From positions 1-64,000 of the forward strand of contig NZ_BJND01000020.1 in the NCBI RefSeq assembly GCF_006539505.1: 64,000 nt of DNA, given 5' to 3'. The notes under the pieces were generated by a model. That model saw only the letters and a list, made by a program, of their open reading frames with translations. It was not told the origin of the DNA and did no database searches. The translations under genes and the position numbers were made by a program. Within the stretch, counting starts at the first letter, position 1, and each line of letters starts with the position of its first letter. Shown in pieces: positions 43,897 through 52,037 of the stretch. This DNA comes from Streptomyces spinoverrucosus (GTDB lineage Bacteria > Actinomycetota > Actinomycetes > Streptomycetales > Streptomycetaceae).

Positions 43897-44868
43897 TCAG
43901 CCCGCGCCCTGCACCCCGAACCGGGCGACGGCGCTGCCGTGTTCGCCGGTCACGGTGTACAGCTCGGCGAGGTGCTCGCCCTCGGCGGCGCCGGCGTACA
44001 CGGGGAAGGTCCGGGCGACCCGGCCCTGTTCGTCGGCGACCACCTGGTAGCGGGTGTCGCCGTCGATCGCGACGAGGACCACCGCGCCGGGCGCGAAGCC
44101 CTCACCGGTGACCTCCTGTTCACCACCGGCGGTCAGGATCGGGTGCGCCACAGCCGCAGTGGGCCGTTTGGCCGGGGCAGCGGGGGTTGCGGTGGCCGTC
44201 GGGGACAGCTGCGGCGCGGGGCTCTCGGCCGGGCTTTCCGGCCGCTCGGGCGACGGCGAGGCCGCGCTGCCCGTACCGACCGTCAGGTCCAGCAGACCCA
44301 GGGCGTCCCCCGCGGCGAACTCCTGCCCGCTCCAGGCGGCCAGCAGCCGGGCGCCTTCGTCCGTGAGGGCGGCCCGCAGGCCGGTCCACGTCACGCCGCC
44401 GTCGCGTACGGCGGGCGCGGTGCCGCCCGACTCCACGTCCGCCAAGGCGACTTCGCGCTTCTCACCGTCGAGCTCCGTACGGACATACAGGGCGCCGCCC
44501 CCGTCGGCCAGCCGCAGCCGCAGGGCGCCGAGGAGCAACTGGTCGGCGGGCTCCGCCGGTAGCGTGAGCCTGACCGTGCCGTCGAACTCGACGTCCGCGT
44601 CGCCGGATTCGGGGTTCGCGCCGCCGCCGGTGGCCGGGAACCAGGTCCGGTTCGCGGAACCCTGGGCTCCCTCGCCTGCGATCAGGGACACACCCTGGTC
44701 CGTGAGCGCGGTGGCGGTCGTCGTCGCCCAGCTCGCGTAGCCGCCAGACACCTCGCGCGAGAACGCGTCCCCGTCCTGGGCGACCGCCACGCCCGGGCCC
44801 AGCAGCCCGAGCAGGGCGGCGCCCGTCAGGACGACGGCACCGGGTCTCTTCCTCGCCTTCACATCCAA
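43897..44868 (-). CDS. HtaA-like domain secreted protein
   Basis: The 323-residue protein has a signal peptide (AVVLTGAALLGLLGPGVAVA), then an HtaA-like domain (EVSGGYASWATTTATALTDQ, GDADVEFDGTVRLTLP, GALYVRTEL, REVALADVESGG). A Pro/Ser/Thr linker and a C-terminal Ig-like domain (EQEVTGEGFAPGAVVLVAID) follow. HtaA domains in corynebacteria bind haem through Tyr and His. By eye the usual FxGHxG His position here reads FDGTVR, so haem binding is doubtful. There is no anchor motif. It follows the LASTG protein gene by 82 bp and shares its iron-box promoter region. Confidence 0.7.
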   Translation of the reverse strand: MDVKARKRPGAVVLTGAALLGLLGPGVAVAQDGDAFSREVSGGYASWATTTATALTDQGVSLIAGEGAQGSANRTWFPATGGGANPESGDADVEFDGTVRLTLPAEPADQLLLGALRLRLADGGGALYVRTELDGEKREVALADVESGGTAPAVRDGGVTWTGLRAALTDEGARLLAAWSGQEFAAGDALGLLDLTVGTGSAASPSPERPESPAESPAPQLSPTATATPAAPAKRPTAAVAHPILTAGGEQEVTGEGFAPGAVVLVAIDGDTRYQVVADEQGRVARTFPVYAGAAEGEHLAELYTVTGEHGSAVARFGVQGAG

Positions 44869-44950
44869 GCCTCTCTGTGCAGCACGACTTTTTCAGTACG
44901 ACGCTGACGACGACTTCGGTACGACGCTGATGGCGACGCCGATGTCGATG

Positions 44951-45724
44951 TCAGCCCGCATGTCCCGTGCGCCGCCGGCGCGCCCAGAACCACGTGCCGG
45001 TCCCGGCGGCGACCAGCCCGGCGGCGGTGAGCCCGAGCGGCACCGCGAGGTCCGAGCCGGTGCTGGCCAACGGGCCGCCCGGAGCGTTGTTGTCGGTGCC
45101 GACGCCCTTCGCGCCACCACCGGTCGTGGCGGACGCGCTCGGCGTGGCCGACGGCGAGTCATCGGCCGTCGCGCCCCCGCTGCTTCCGCTGAACGTGACC
45201 GGAATCCGTACCGTCTGGCTCTGGTCACCGCCCCGCGTGTGGTCGTTGCGCGTGATGACCGCGCAGGTGATGCCGGACTTGGTGCAGTCGGTGTTCGCGT
45301 CTTTCGCCCGCACCTTGATCTCCACGGAGAACGAGCCCTTGTGCCCGCTGCCCTCGTACGGCTTGGCGAGTCCCTCCCCGTACGACGGCGGGTTGGAGGA
45401 GACCCACACGGACGCCCCGGACTCGCCGGACATGTCCACTCCGCCCACGCACGGCGTGGGGGTCTTGCCGGATCCGTTGTCCACGCAGAAGGCGACGTAG
45501 ATGCCCTTCTCGGTGTTGTAGCCGGAGCCGGACACGGTCACCGTCTCGCCCGCCGGATCGAGGCCGGACGCCTTGGAGACGGTGAGTTTCTGCCCCTCGG
45601 GCCCGGTGGCCGACGTCCCCGCGGCAACCGCCGGGGACGTCGCCGTCAGCGCCAGCGCGACCGATACGGCGGCCACGCCGAAGCGCCCAACTCGCCTGAC
45701 GCGCAGGTCACTTACCCATGTCAT
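44951..45724 (-). CDS. Sortase-anchored single-domain surface protein (LASTG)
   Basis: The 257-residue protein has a signal peptide (FGVAAVSVALALTATSPAVA) and one copy of the cluster's beta domain (GQKLTVSKASGLDPAGETVT, GIYVAFCVDNGSGKTPTPCV, DCTKSGITCAVITRNDHTRG). A Ser/Thr/Gly linker, LASTG, a membrane helix (LGLTAAGLVAAGTGTWFWA) and an RRRRTGHAG tail follow. A class E sortase should link it to peptidoglycan. ATG 45724 lies 25 bp from an iron box shared with the divergent hmuT-like gene. With its relatives it could pass a ligand through the wall to HmuT. Confidence 0.82.
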   Translation of the reverse strand: MTWVSDLRVRRVGRFGVAAVSVALALTATSPAVAAGTSATGPEGQKLTVSKASGLDPAGETVTVSGSGYNTEKGIYVAFCVDNGSGKTPTPCVGGVDMSGESGASVWVSSNPPSYGEGLAKPYEGSGHKGSFSVEIKVRAKDANTDCTKSGITCAVITRNDHTRGGDQSQTVRIPVTFSGSSGGATADDSPSATPSASATTGGGAKGVGTDNNAPGGPLASTGSDLAVPLGLTAAGLVAAGTGTWFWARRRRTGHAG

Positions 45725-45748
45725 GCAACACCCCCACCACACGATAAC

Positions 45749-45767
45749 TTAGGGGAGCCTAACCTAA
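45749..45767. promoter_or_regulatory. Iron box between divergent genes
   Basis: TTAGGGGAGCCTAACCTAA matches the DmdR/IdeR consensus at 17 of 19 positions. It sits between the LASTG protein gene (start 45724) and the hmuT-like gene (start 45810), and would repress both when iron is plentiful. Confidence 0.85.
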
Positions 45768-45809
45768 ACTGTCGCTCAAGTGAGAGCCCGCCTACAGAAG
45801 GCCGATTCC

Positions 45810-46865
45810 ATGCCCACTTCCGGAAAACCCCGTCAACGCCGGTGGCACGGGCGGGGCGCCGCCGTTGTCGCCCTGGCCGTCGCGCTGCTGACCTCGGCCT
45901 GTGGAGGCGGCTCGGGTGGTGCCACGGGGGCGGACGCGTCACCGCCCTCGGCGAGTGAGCGTGCCGTGGCGGCGCAGAAGCAGCTCGCGAAGAACTCCCT
46001 CGTGCCGCTCCAAGGGGAGCCACCGGAGTCTGAGTTGCCGGTCACGGTCGACTCGTCCGACGGACGCGAGGTCACCGTCGAGGACGCCTCCCGGATCCTG
46101 CCGCTCAACGGCGGCGTGGCGGAGATCGTCTTCACCCTCGGGCTGGGCGACCGGGTCGTGGGCCGCGACATCACGGCGACGTTCGAGGAGGCGAAGGATC
46201 TCCCCCTGGTCACCAAGGCGCACGACGTGAGCGCGGAGAGCGTGCTGTCCCTGCGTCCCACCGTCGTCCTCGCCGACACCGACACCGGGCCCAGCGAGGC
46301 GATCGACCAGATCCGCGACGCCGGTGTCCCGGTCGTCGTACTAGACCCGGCCACGGAACTGGCCAACGTCTCGACCCGCACCACCCGTATCGCCGAGGCG
46401 CTCGGCGTCCCCGAGGCGGGCAAGGCCCTCAACTCCCGTATCGACAAGGACCTCGCGGCTGCTCGCGCGGCGGTCCCCGAGGGCAGCCGTCCGAAGGTGG
46501 CCTTCCTCTACATGCGCGGCAGCGCGGCCGTGTACCTCATGGGCGGCAAGGGCTCCGGGGCCGACTCGCTGATCGACGCCGCGGGGGCGGTGGACGCGGG
46601 CGTCGAGTCCGGCCTGGACAAGCCGTTCACCCCGCTGACCAGCGAGGCCCTCATCAAGGCCCAGCCGGATGTGATCCTGATGATGAGCAAGGGCCTGGAG
46701 TCCGTCGGCGGCATCGACGGCCTGCTCGACGTGCCCGGCATCCGCGAGACACCGGCCGGCCAGACCCGCCGCGTCGTCACCCTGGAAGACGGCGTCCTGC
46801 TCAGCTTCGGCCCGCGCACTCCCCTGGTCATCGACATCCTGGTGGACCGGGTGCACCAGGCGTGA
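45810..46865 (+). CDS. hmuT: Haem ABC transporter substrate-binding lipoprotein (HmuT-like)
   Basis: The 351-residue protein has a lipoprotein signal with the lipobox LTSAC (Cys31), then a two-lobed class III binding protein: ILPLNGGVAEIVFTLGLGDR and VVGRDITATFEEAKDLPLV in the first lobe, VAFLYMRGSAAVYLMGGKGS in the second. His138 (TKAHDVSAESVL) and Tyr242 (VYLMGG) fall where HmuT proteins carry their haem ligands. ATG 45810 follows the iron box by 43 bp. A terminator hairpin comes right after the gene, and no hmuU or hmuV follows. Confidence 0.85.
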   Translation: MPTSGKPRQRRWHGRGAAVVALAVALLTSACGGGSGGATGADASPPSASERAVAAQKQLAKNSLVPLQGEPPESELPVTVDSSDGREVTVEDASRILPLNGGVAEIVFTLGLGDRVVGRDITATFEEAKDLPLVTKAHDVSAESVLSLRPTVVLADTDTGPSEAIDQIRDAGVPVVVLDPATELANVSTRTTRIAEALGVPEAGKALNSRIDKDLAAARAAVPEGSRPKVAFLYMRGSAAVYLMGGKGSGADSLIDAAGAVDAGVESGLDKPFTPLTSEALIKAQPDVILMMSKGLESVGGIDGLLDVPGIRETPAGQTRRVVTLEDGVLLSFGPRTPLVIDILVDRVHQA

Positions 46866-46890
46866 ACGGGAGCCTCAACGCACGGCCTGC

Positions 46891-46917
46891 GCCTCGGCCA
46901 TGCAGTACGGCCGAGGC
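46891..46917 (+). terminator. Terminator hairpin of the hmuT-like gene
   Basis: GCCTCGGCC and GGCCGAGGC form a perfect 9-bp stem with a 9-nt loop, 25 bp after the hmuT-like stop codon. It indicates a single-gene transcript. Confidence 0.65.
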
Positions 46918-47048
46918 CGGGCTCCCAACGCGCCCGGGCCGAACGCCGGGAAGGGGCGCGGGGAACTGCGCGACCAGCCACGACGGTGCCGCAGACGATG
47001 AACCTCACATCCCGGCACTTCCAGCGGAGCGCTCAGCCGGCGGAGCGC

Positions 47049-47612
47049 TCAGCGCACCGCCGCCCGCTCCTCCAGCCGCCGCAGCGCCAGTTCGCACCAG
47101 CGCAGGTTCTCCCGCTCGAAGGACATCCCCCGCAGCAGCGTGAGATACGGCCCGATCCGCTCGGCCACCGCGAAGTACTCGTCCTCCGTACGCCCGCCCA
47201 GCATCCGCTCCCGCAACCGCTCGTAGCGGGCCAGCTTTGCGGTGGCCCACTCCCCGCGCTCGGCGATCGCCGCGCGCACGGCCTCCATGTCGCCGACGTC
47301 GGCGCACTGGACCTTGACCATCAGCTCGTCCCGGATCGCGCTCGGCCGGGCGGGCGGTTCGGCGACGTAGGCCCGTACGGCCGCGAGGCCTGCCTCGGTG
47401 AGGGAGAACAGCCGCTTGTTGGGCCGCCGCTCCTGCTCGACGACGCGGGCGGCGACGAGGCCCTCGCGCTCCATGCGTTCCAGCTCCCGGTAGAGCTGCT
47501 GAGGGGTGGCCATCCAGAAGTTGGCGACGGAGGCGTCGAACCCCTTCGCGAGGTCGTACCCGGACGCCTCGCCCTCCAGCAGTGCGGCCATCACCGCGTT
47601 GCGCAATGCCAT
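47049..47612 (-). CDS. PadR family transcriptional regulator
   Basis: The 187-residue protein begins MALRNAVMAALLEGEASGYD, with the winged-helix domain (LAKGFDASVANFWMATPQQL, YRELERMEREGLVAARVVEQ, RLFSLTEAGLAAVRAYV) and a C-terminal helical dimerisation domain. PadR proteins repress detoxification or efflux genes in response to phenolics or drugs. A perfect 16-bp palindrome lies 18 bp upstream of its start, in the gap before the divergent NTF2-like gene, which suggests control of both. Confidence 0.88.
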   Translation of the reverse strand: MALRNAVMAALLEGEASGYDLAKGFDASVANFWMATPQQLYRELERMEREGLVAARVVEQERRPNKRLFSLTEAGLAAVRAYVAEPPARPSAIRDELMVKVQCADVGDMEAVRAAIAERGEWATAKLARYERLRERMLGGRTEDEYFAVAERIGPYLTLLRGMSFERENLRWCELALRRLEERAAVR

Positions 47613-47630
47613 CGCGCCACGTTAGCACCG

Positions 47631-47646
47631 CGTTGACTAGTCAACG
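47631..47646. promoter_or_regulatory. PadR operator candidate
   Basis: CGTTGACTAGTCAACG is a perfect 16-bp palindrome. A half-site TTCGTTGACTA recurs at 47711-47721 close to the divergent NTF2-like gene start. Both lie in the 130-bp gap between the two genes. Confidence 0.65.
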
Positions 47647-47743
47647 AGTTGAGCACCAAACCCTGGACAAGCCGGGCGTCCACTCCTAGCCTCACTGTCA
47701 CCTATTCAATTCGTTGACTATCCGAGTGCCCGAGGTGAGCCGG

Positions 47744-48136
47744 ATGCATCCCTTCCGTCAGGCGGTCGAACGCAAGGACATCGACGCCGTGGAGGCCCTG
47801 CTGGCCGACGACGTCGTCTTCACCAGCCCCGTCGTCTTCAAGCCGTACATCGGCAAGGCCGTCACGGCCGCGATCCTGCGCGCCGTCAGCGAGGTCTTCC
47901 AGGACTTCTCCTACGAGCGGGAGATCGGCGCACCCGACGCCCGCGACCACGCCCTGGCCTTCACCGCGACGGTCGCCGGAAAGCAGCTCCAGGGCTGCGA
48001 CTTCCTGCGCATGAACGAGGACGGGAAGATCGCGGAACTCATGGTCATGGTCCGCCCACTGTCGGCCGCCAAGGCCCTGGCGGAGGAGATGGGCGCCCGC
48101 TTCGACGCCATCGCGCGGGAGGCGGCCGGGGCCTGA
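47744..48136 (+). CDS. NTF2-like (SnoaL-type) protein
   Basis: The 130-residue cone-shaped alpha+beta protein begins MHPFRQAVERKDIDAVEALL, then ADDVVFTSPVVFKPYIGKAV, and ends with GCDFLRMNEDGKIAELMVMV. Members include polyketide cyclases, isomerases and simple binding proteins; no catalytic residues can be named here. ATG 47744 is preceded by GAGGTGAGC. A TTG at 47714 would place the start inside the operator half-site. It is divergent from PadR and probably its target. Confidence 0.8.
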   Translation: MHPFRQAVERKDIDAVEALLADDVVFTSPVVFKPYIGKAVTAAILRAVSEVFQDFSYEREIGAPDARDHALAFTATVAGKQLQGCDFLRMNEDGKIAELMVMVRPLSAAKALAEEMGARFDAIAREAAGA

Positions 48137-48166
48137 CCCGCTGAACACGCCGCGGTGTCCATGCCT

Positions 48167-48457
48167 TCAGGACTGGTACGGCTGCTGCTGCGGCTGCCCG
48201 TACGGCTGACCGCCCGACCCGCCTGCCGCCTGCGCCTGCAGCTGCTCCGCCTGCTCCTTGGTCACCCTCTGCTCCGCTCCGCAGAACGTGCACTGGGTCG
48301 CGTACTTCGTCGAGAACGGGAACAGCGGCACAAAGAACAGCGTGAACTTCGTGACGCGCTTCCTGAGCGTGTGGGCGGCGGGATTGCCGCACTGGCCGCA
48401 CACCAGCGTCAGTATCGCGAGCTGGTACAGGTATCCCTTGGTGCCGAAGATGATCAT
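48167..48457 (-). CDS. Small zinc-ribbon protein
   Basis: The 96-residue protein begins MIIFGTKGYLYQLAILTLVC. Two CxxC pairs (CGQCGNPAAH and CTFCGAEQRV) form a zinc ribbon, separated by a hydrophobic segment (KFTLFFVPLFPFSTKYATQ). The C-terminal tail is Gln/Gly/Tyr-rich. The family is common in Streptomyces with unknown function; the ribbon may bind nucleic acid or protein. It faces the NTF2-like gene convergently. Confidence 0.82.
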   Translation of the reverse strand: MIIFGTKGYLYQLAILTLVCGQCGNPAAHTLRKRVTKFTLFFVPLFPFSTKYATQCTFCGAEQRVTKEQAEQLQAQAAGGSGGQPYGQPQQQPYQS

Positions 48458-48670
48458 GAGGGCGTTCCTTCCGGGGCGGCGTCTGTCGGCGGTGAGCCGG
48501 TGCGTGGCGCGACGCGCTCACGGAACACAGCCTCGTACACACCCGCGCACTGGACCAAATGCTCAGGTCCCCTGCTGTTAACCCGTCCTCCCCGGGTACT
48601 CGCTGCACTGTCCCGAGATCCGCACGGCGGGCCGACGGCCTGCCGCACACGATCGCCAAGGAGGTCGGAC

Positions 48671-49135
48671 ATGAGCAAGGTCAAGGAAGCAGTAGAGGTC
48701 GAGGTCCCCCTGCACACCGCCTACAACCAGTGGACCCAGTTCGAGGAGTTCCCCAACTTCATGGAGGGCGTCGAGGAGGTCAGGCAGCTCGACGACCGCC
48801 ACAACCACTGGACCACCAAGATCGGCGGAGTGCGCCGGGAGTTCGACACCGAGATCGTCGACCAGCTCCCCGACGAGCGGATCACCTGGCGCACCACCTC
48901 GGGTGAGACCCAGCAGAAGGGCACTGTCCGCTTCCAGCGCGTAGACGACACGCACACCCGCGTGGAACTGGTCATGGACGTCGAACCCACAGGCGCGGCG
49001 GAGAAGGCCGCGGACATGACGGGGACCATCGACCGGCGCATCAAGGGAGACATGCACCGCTTCAAGGACTACATCGAGCAGCGCGGAAGCGAAACCGGAG
49101 GCTGGCGAGGGCGCATCAAGCCCGGACCGTCCTGA
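48671..49135 (+). CDS. SRPBCC family protein (polyketide cyclase/dehydrase-like)
   Basis: The 154-residue START-like fold protein begins MSKVKEAVEVEVPLHTAYNQ, then WTQFEEFPNFMEGVEEVRQL and DERITWRTTSGETQQKGTVR, with a final long helix (GDMHRFKDYIEQRGSET). This subgroup is a widespread Streptomyces stress-type protein of unknown ligand. AAGGAGGT sits 7 bases before the ATG. A terminator-like hairpin follows at 49151-49190. Confidence 0.85.
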   Translation: MSKVKEAVEVEVPLHTAYNQWTQFEEFPNFMEGVEEVRQLDDRHNHWTTKIGGVRREFDTEIVDQLPDERITWRTTSGETQQKGTVRFQRVDDTHTRVELVMDVEPTGAAEKAADMTGTIDRRIKGDMHRFKDYIEQRGSETGGWRGRIKPGPS

Positions 49136-49150
49136 CCCCGACCGGCACAG

Positions 49151-49190
49151 CCCCCGAGAGCCGTGCCCTCAGCACGAGCATCCTCGGGGG
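49151..49190 (+). terminator. Hairpin after the SRPBCC gene
   Basis: CCCCCGAG (49151-49158) pairs with CTCGGGGG (49183-49190), an 8-bp perfect stem with a long loop, 15 bp after the stop codon. Confidence 0.45.
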
Positions 49191-49296
49191 TTGCGCCTGC
49201 CCCGAGCCGTAACAGTGCGTGATCCCCAGGTGCAACCTTTCGGCCATCCCGGTTGTCCTGGTAGATATCACCAACATGCACACCTTGGGGGATGCA

Positions 49297-49932
49297 ATGG
49301 CGCGAAAAAGGACAGTGAAACCGCCGGTGTGGGTAGCGCTCGCGCTGATGAGCGCCACGTCGGCGGTGGCGGCCACCCCGGCCCAAGCCACCACGGCCCA
49401 AGCCGCCTCGACCCAAGCCGCCACCGCCCGCGCCTCGGTCGCCACCGCGCCGGCCACGGCGTGTCCGACCGGCTGGGGCAGCACGGCCAAGACCCGTACC
49501 GCCACCACGACGGTGCCGGTCACGAACATCAGGACCGGCCGCCAGGCCTGCTACGACCGGATGGTGATCGACCTCCCCGGCGCAGGCACCCGTGGGCTCG
49601 GCTACTCGGTCAGGTACGTCGACCAGCTCCACCAGGACGGATCAGGCCAACCCATTACGGTCGGCGGCGGAGCCATCCTGGAGGTACGGGTGACCGCACC
49701 CGCCTACGACCCCGACACCGGCGCGCCGACGTACCCCGCGCGGGCGGGCCGCCCGCTGCCGGGCGTTGACCTCACGGGATACCGCACCTTCCGGGACGCA
49801 CGCTTCGCAGGCAGCTTCGAGGGCGAGACGCAGATCGGGCTCGGGGTGCGGGCCCGGCTGCCCTTCCGGGTAGTGGTGCTGACGGACCGCGTCGTGGTGG
49901 ACGTGGCGCACAACTGGAACGGGACCCGCTGA
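49297..49932 (+). CDS. Secreted AMIN-like domain protein
   Basis: The 211-residue protein has a signal peptide (VWVALALMSATSAVAATPAQ) and an Ala/Thr-rich linker. The beta-rich domain that follows (TTVPVTNIRTGRQACYDRMV, GLGYSVRYVDQL, GGAILEVRVTAPAYD, QIGLGVRARLPFRVVVLTDR, VVVDVAHNW) matches the AMIN-like proteins of actinobacteria. It is presumably extracellular, and its function is unknown. ATG 49297 is taken as the start because the Arg/Lys-rich n-region follows it; ATG 49276 is possible. Confidence 0.75.
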   Translation: MARKRTVKPPVWVALALMSATSAVAATPAQATTAQAASTQAATARASVATAPATACPTGWGSTAKTRTATTTVPVTNIRTGRQACYDRMVIDLPGAGTRGLGYSVRYVDQLHQDGSGQPITVGGGAILEVRVTAPAYDPDTGAPTYPARAGRPLPGVDLTGYRTFRDARFAGSFEGETQIGLGVRARLPFRVVVLTDRVVVDVAHNWNGTR

Positions 49933-49965
49933 GGACCGACGGACCACCGGCCCCGTCCCTCAGCC

Positions 49966-50439
49966 TCAGTCCGAACGAAGCTCGCCCGACTCCACCAGCC
50001 TGGCGAGCTTCGCCAACGCCATGCGCGTTCCCGTCTCGTTGTCCGCGGCGGGCACGGCGTCGGGGATGCCCTCGTGCACGATGAGGACGTCCGTGCCGCC
50101 GTCCGCGTCGGTGAGCGTGGTGGTCATCGTCATCGTGCCGCGCAGGGCGGGGTCCGCCGTCTCGAACTCCAGGACCTCCACCACCTGCTCATCGGGCACG
50201 AGCTTCGCGAAATGACCGTGGTACGTGTCGGTGTGCGGACTCGTCTTACCCGCCCCGTCCGGCATGTCGTACGTGAGCGACACACGGAACCTGCCACCTT
50301 CACGGGCCTCGAACTCGTGCACCTCGCTGCGCATCCCGTCCGGCACCCGCCACCGGGCGATGGCCTCCGCGTCCACAAGCGCCCGATACACAGCCCCACG
50401 CGAGGCGTTGACACGCCCCGAAACTCGCGTCGAATGCAT
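49966..50439 (-). CDS. SRPBCC family protein (AHSA1-like)
   Basis: The 157-residue START-like protein begins MHSTRVSGRVNASRGAVYRA, then LVDAEAIARWRVPDGMRSEV, GGRFRVSLTYDMPD, VPDEQVVEVLEFETADPALR, and GTRMALAKLARLVESG at the end. The pattern matches the AHA1/CalC-like subgroup that binds hydrophobic ligands or acts on Hsp90 in eukaryotes. Its bacterial role is unknown. It starts at the ATG at 50439 and points towards the AMIN-like gene (convergent). Confidence 0.85.
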   Translation of the reverse strand: MHSTRVSGRVNASRGAVYRALVDAEAIARWRVPDGMRSEVHEFEAREGGRFRVSLTYDMPDGAGKTSPHTDTYHGHFAKLVPDEQVVEVLEFETADPALRGTMTMTTTLTDADGGTDVLIVHEGIPDAVPAADNETGTRMALAKLARLVESGELRSD

Positions 50440-50639
50440 GCCCTCAACGTACTCGGTGGGCACCGGTACCGCTGTCCCGCGCACGGCACTGACGTCGATC
50501 CGCGCCCGCCCCCGCAGACCCTCACGCGTATGCCATACTCAGCGGCGTTCTGCATGGTCCAACTCGGGGGATCTTCGTTGTTGCTGCGTTGTGCGCGCTC
50601 CGTCGTGGGCGCGCGGGTGGCGTTCTGGGGCTGTACCGG

Positions 50640-51134
50640 ATGAGCGGTATAGCACTCGCCGCCCCGTATCTCGACACCGACGCCGACCAGTTGTCGTTCG
50701 CCCTCGGTCATCCCCCGTACACGGCGCTGGCCGTGCGGGACCTGACCGTCGGTGGACTCGACGTGCAGCTCCGGCTCCTGGGCGCCTCGCATCAGGTCTT
50801 CGCGGGGCCCGTCCGGGAGACCGTGGCCTGTCTGCCCGGTGTCGAGGGGGGCCTGCCGGACTCGGCGGAGCGCGAGCTCGACGGCTGGAACTACCGCTTC
50901 GGCGCCGGCGTCCGGCGTTTCCCCGCAGACGAGTTCAGCACTCAGGTGGCTGGGATCCGCGGTCGAGCGGAGGCACATCCCCGGGCGCTGTACGGCGTCT
51001 TCCCCGGCTCCCCGGACGCGGTCACCGCACTCACCGTCGAGTGGCGCGATACAGGACCGAGCTGGCGCACCTGGCACACGTATCCGCAGAGCCGCACGAT
51101 CGTGGCGACGCACACCCGGCTGGAGGTCCGTTGA
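50640..51134 (+). CDS. DUF2617 family protein
   Basis: The 164-residue protein begins MSGIALAAPYLDTDADQLSF and ends VEWRDTGPSWRTWHTYPQSR with TIVATHTRLEVR. These ends and the ALRDL-like centre match DUF2617, known only from actinobacterial neighbourhoods with DUF4247, DUF350 and aminopropyltransferase-like genes, the order seen here. There is no signal or membrane segment. Its stop overlaps the DUF4247 start (TTGA), so they are translationally coupled. Confidence 0.8.
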   Translation: MSGIALAAPYLDTDADQLSFALGHPPYTALAVRDLTVGGLDVQLRLLGASHQVFAGPVRETVACLPGVEGGLPDSAERELDGWNYRFGAGVRRFPADEFSTQVAGIRGRAEAHPRALYGVFPGSPDAVTALTVEWRDTGPSWRTWHTYPQSRTIVATHTRLEVR

Positions 51135-51529
51135 AGACCGCCCGACGCATCAGCGTCCTGTTCCTCGCCACGGCAGCGCTCGCCGCCTGCTCCGGTGACT
51201 CCGGCGGCAACGCCGTACCGTCGAGCTGGATCCGCAAGGAATACCGTGCCGGCGGCGGGGGCTATATCGACAGGACCGACCCGGTGTCCACGGTCGCGGA
51301 CGAGATCGACAAGCACACCTCGGCCCAGGACCGCACCAGCAGCAGCTCCATGGTTTTCCTCCGCTACCGGGACGACATCGTCGCGGTCAGCCCCTACCAG
51401 GGCGGCAGCCGGATCGAGATCGACGACTACCGCAACGGCTACCGCCGTTGGAAGTCGCACCTGAGCTCGGTGTGGCCGGATCCCGACAGCGACTCGTTCC
51501 GTGGCGGGGGCCCCGGCTCCGGCAAGTGA
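51131..51529 (+). CDS. DUF4247 family lipoprotein
   Basis: The 132-residue protein has a lipoprotein signal (ISVLFLATAALAAC, Cys at about residue 20) and a small conserved domain (WIRKEYRAGGGGYIDRTDPV, VFLRYRDDIVAVSPYQGGSR, RIEIDDYRNGYRRW). The start TTG 51131 overlaps the previous stop, and GGAGG lies 6 bases before. It is anchored in the membrane facing out. In other genomes the family sits with envelope stress genes; its action is unknown. Confidence 0.82.
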   Translation: MKTARRISVLFLATAALAACSGDSGGNAVPSSWIRKEYRAGGGGYIDRTDPVSTVADEIDKHTSAQDRTSSSSMVFLRYRDDIVAVSPYQGGSRIEIDDYRNGYRRWKSHLSSVWPDPDSDSFRGGGPGSGK

Positions 51530-51589
51530 CCACCGCAACACACCACAGCCACCGCAGTACACATATCCGAAGTCCTCGAAAGGCACCCC

Positions 51590-52027
51590 GTGGCAGAGAT
51601 CTTCGAGTCCGCAGGCACTGCCCTGCTCTACGGCCTGGTCGGCTTCGTGGTGATGGCGGTCGGGTTCATCGCCCTCGACCTCGTCACCCCCGGCAAGCTG
51701 ATCCATGTGGTGTGGACGGAGCGCAACCGGGGCGCGGCCGTCCTCCTCGCCGGCCAGACGATCGCGATCGGCCTCGTCATCGACCAGTCCATCCGGGCCA
51801 GCGAGTCGGAACAGGGCCTGGGATACGGCCTGTTCAGCACCCTGCTGTACGGCCTGGCCGGGGTCGTCGTGATGACCCTGATCGCCTGCGTCATCGGGCT
51901 GCTGACCCCCGGCCGCCTCGGCCACGCCGTCCTCGACGACCAGGACGGCCGCCCCCACCCCGCCGCCTGGGTCCAGGCGGCCATCTACATCGGTACGGCC
52001 TTCATGGTCGGCGCTGCGGTCTCCTGA
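51590..52027 (+). CDS. DUF350 family membrane protein
   Basis: The 145-residue protein has four membrane helices in two similar halves: LLYGLVGFVVMAVGFIALDL with LVTPGKLIHVVW, and LLYGLAGVVVMTLIACVIGL with LLTPGRLGHAVL. The repeat of LLYGL..G.VVM and TPG(K/R)L shows internal duplication, as is usual for DUF350. GTG at 51590 follows GAAAGG. It is followed by the aminopropyltransferase-like gene after 10 bp. Confidence 0.85.
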   Translation: MAEIFESAGTALLYGLVGFVVMAVGFIALDLVTPGKLIHVVWTERNRGAAVLLAGQTIAIGLVIDQSIRASESEQGLGYGLFSTLLYGLAGVVVMTLIACVIGLLTPGRLGHAVLDDQDGRPHPAAWVQAAIYIGTAFMVGAAVS

Positions 52028-52037
52028 GCCTCCCGCC

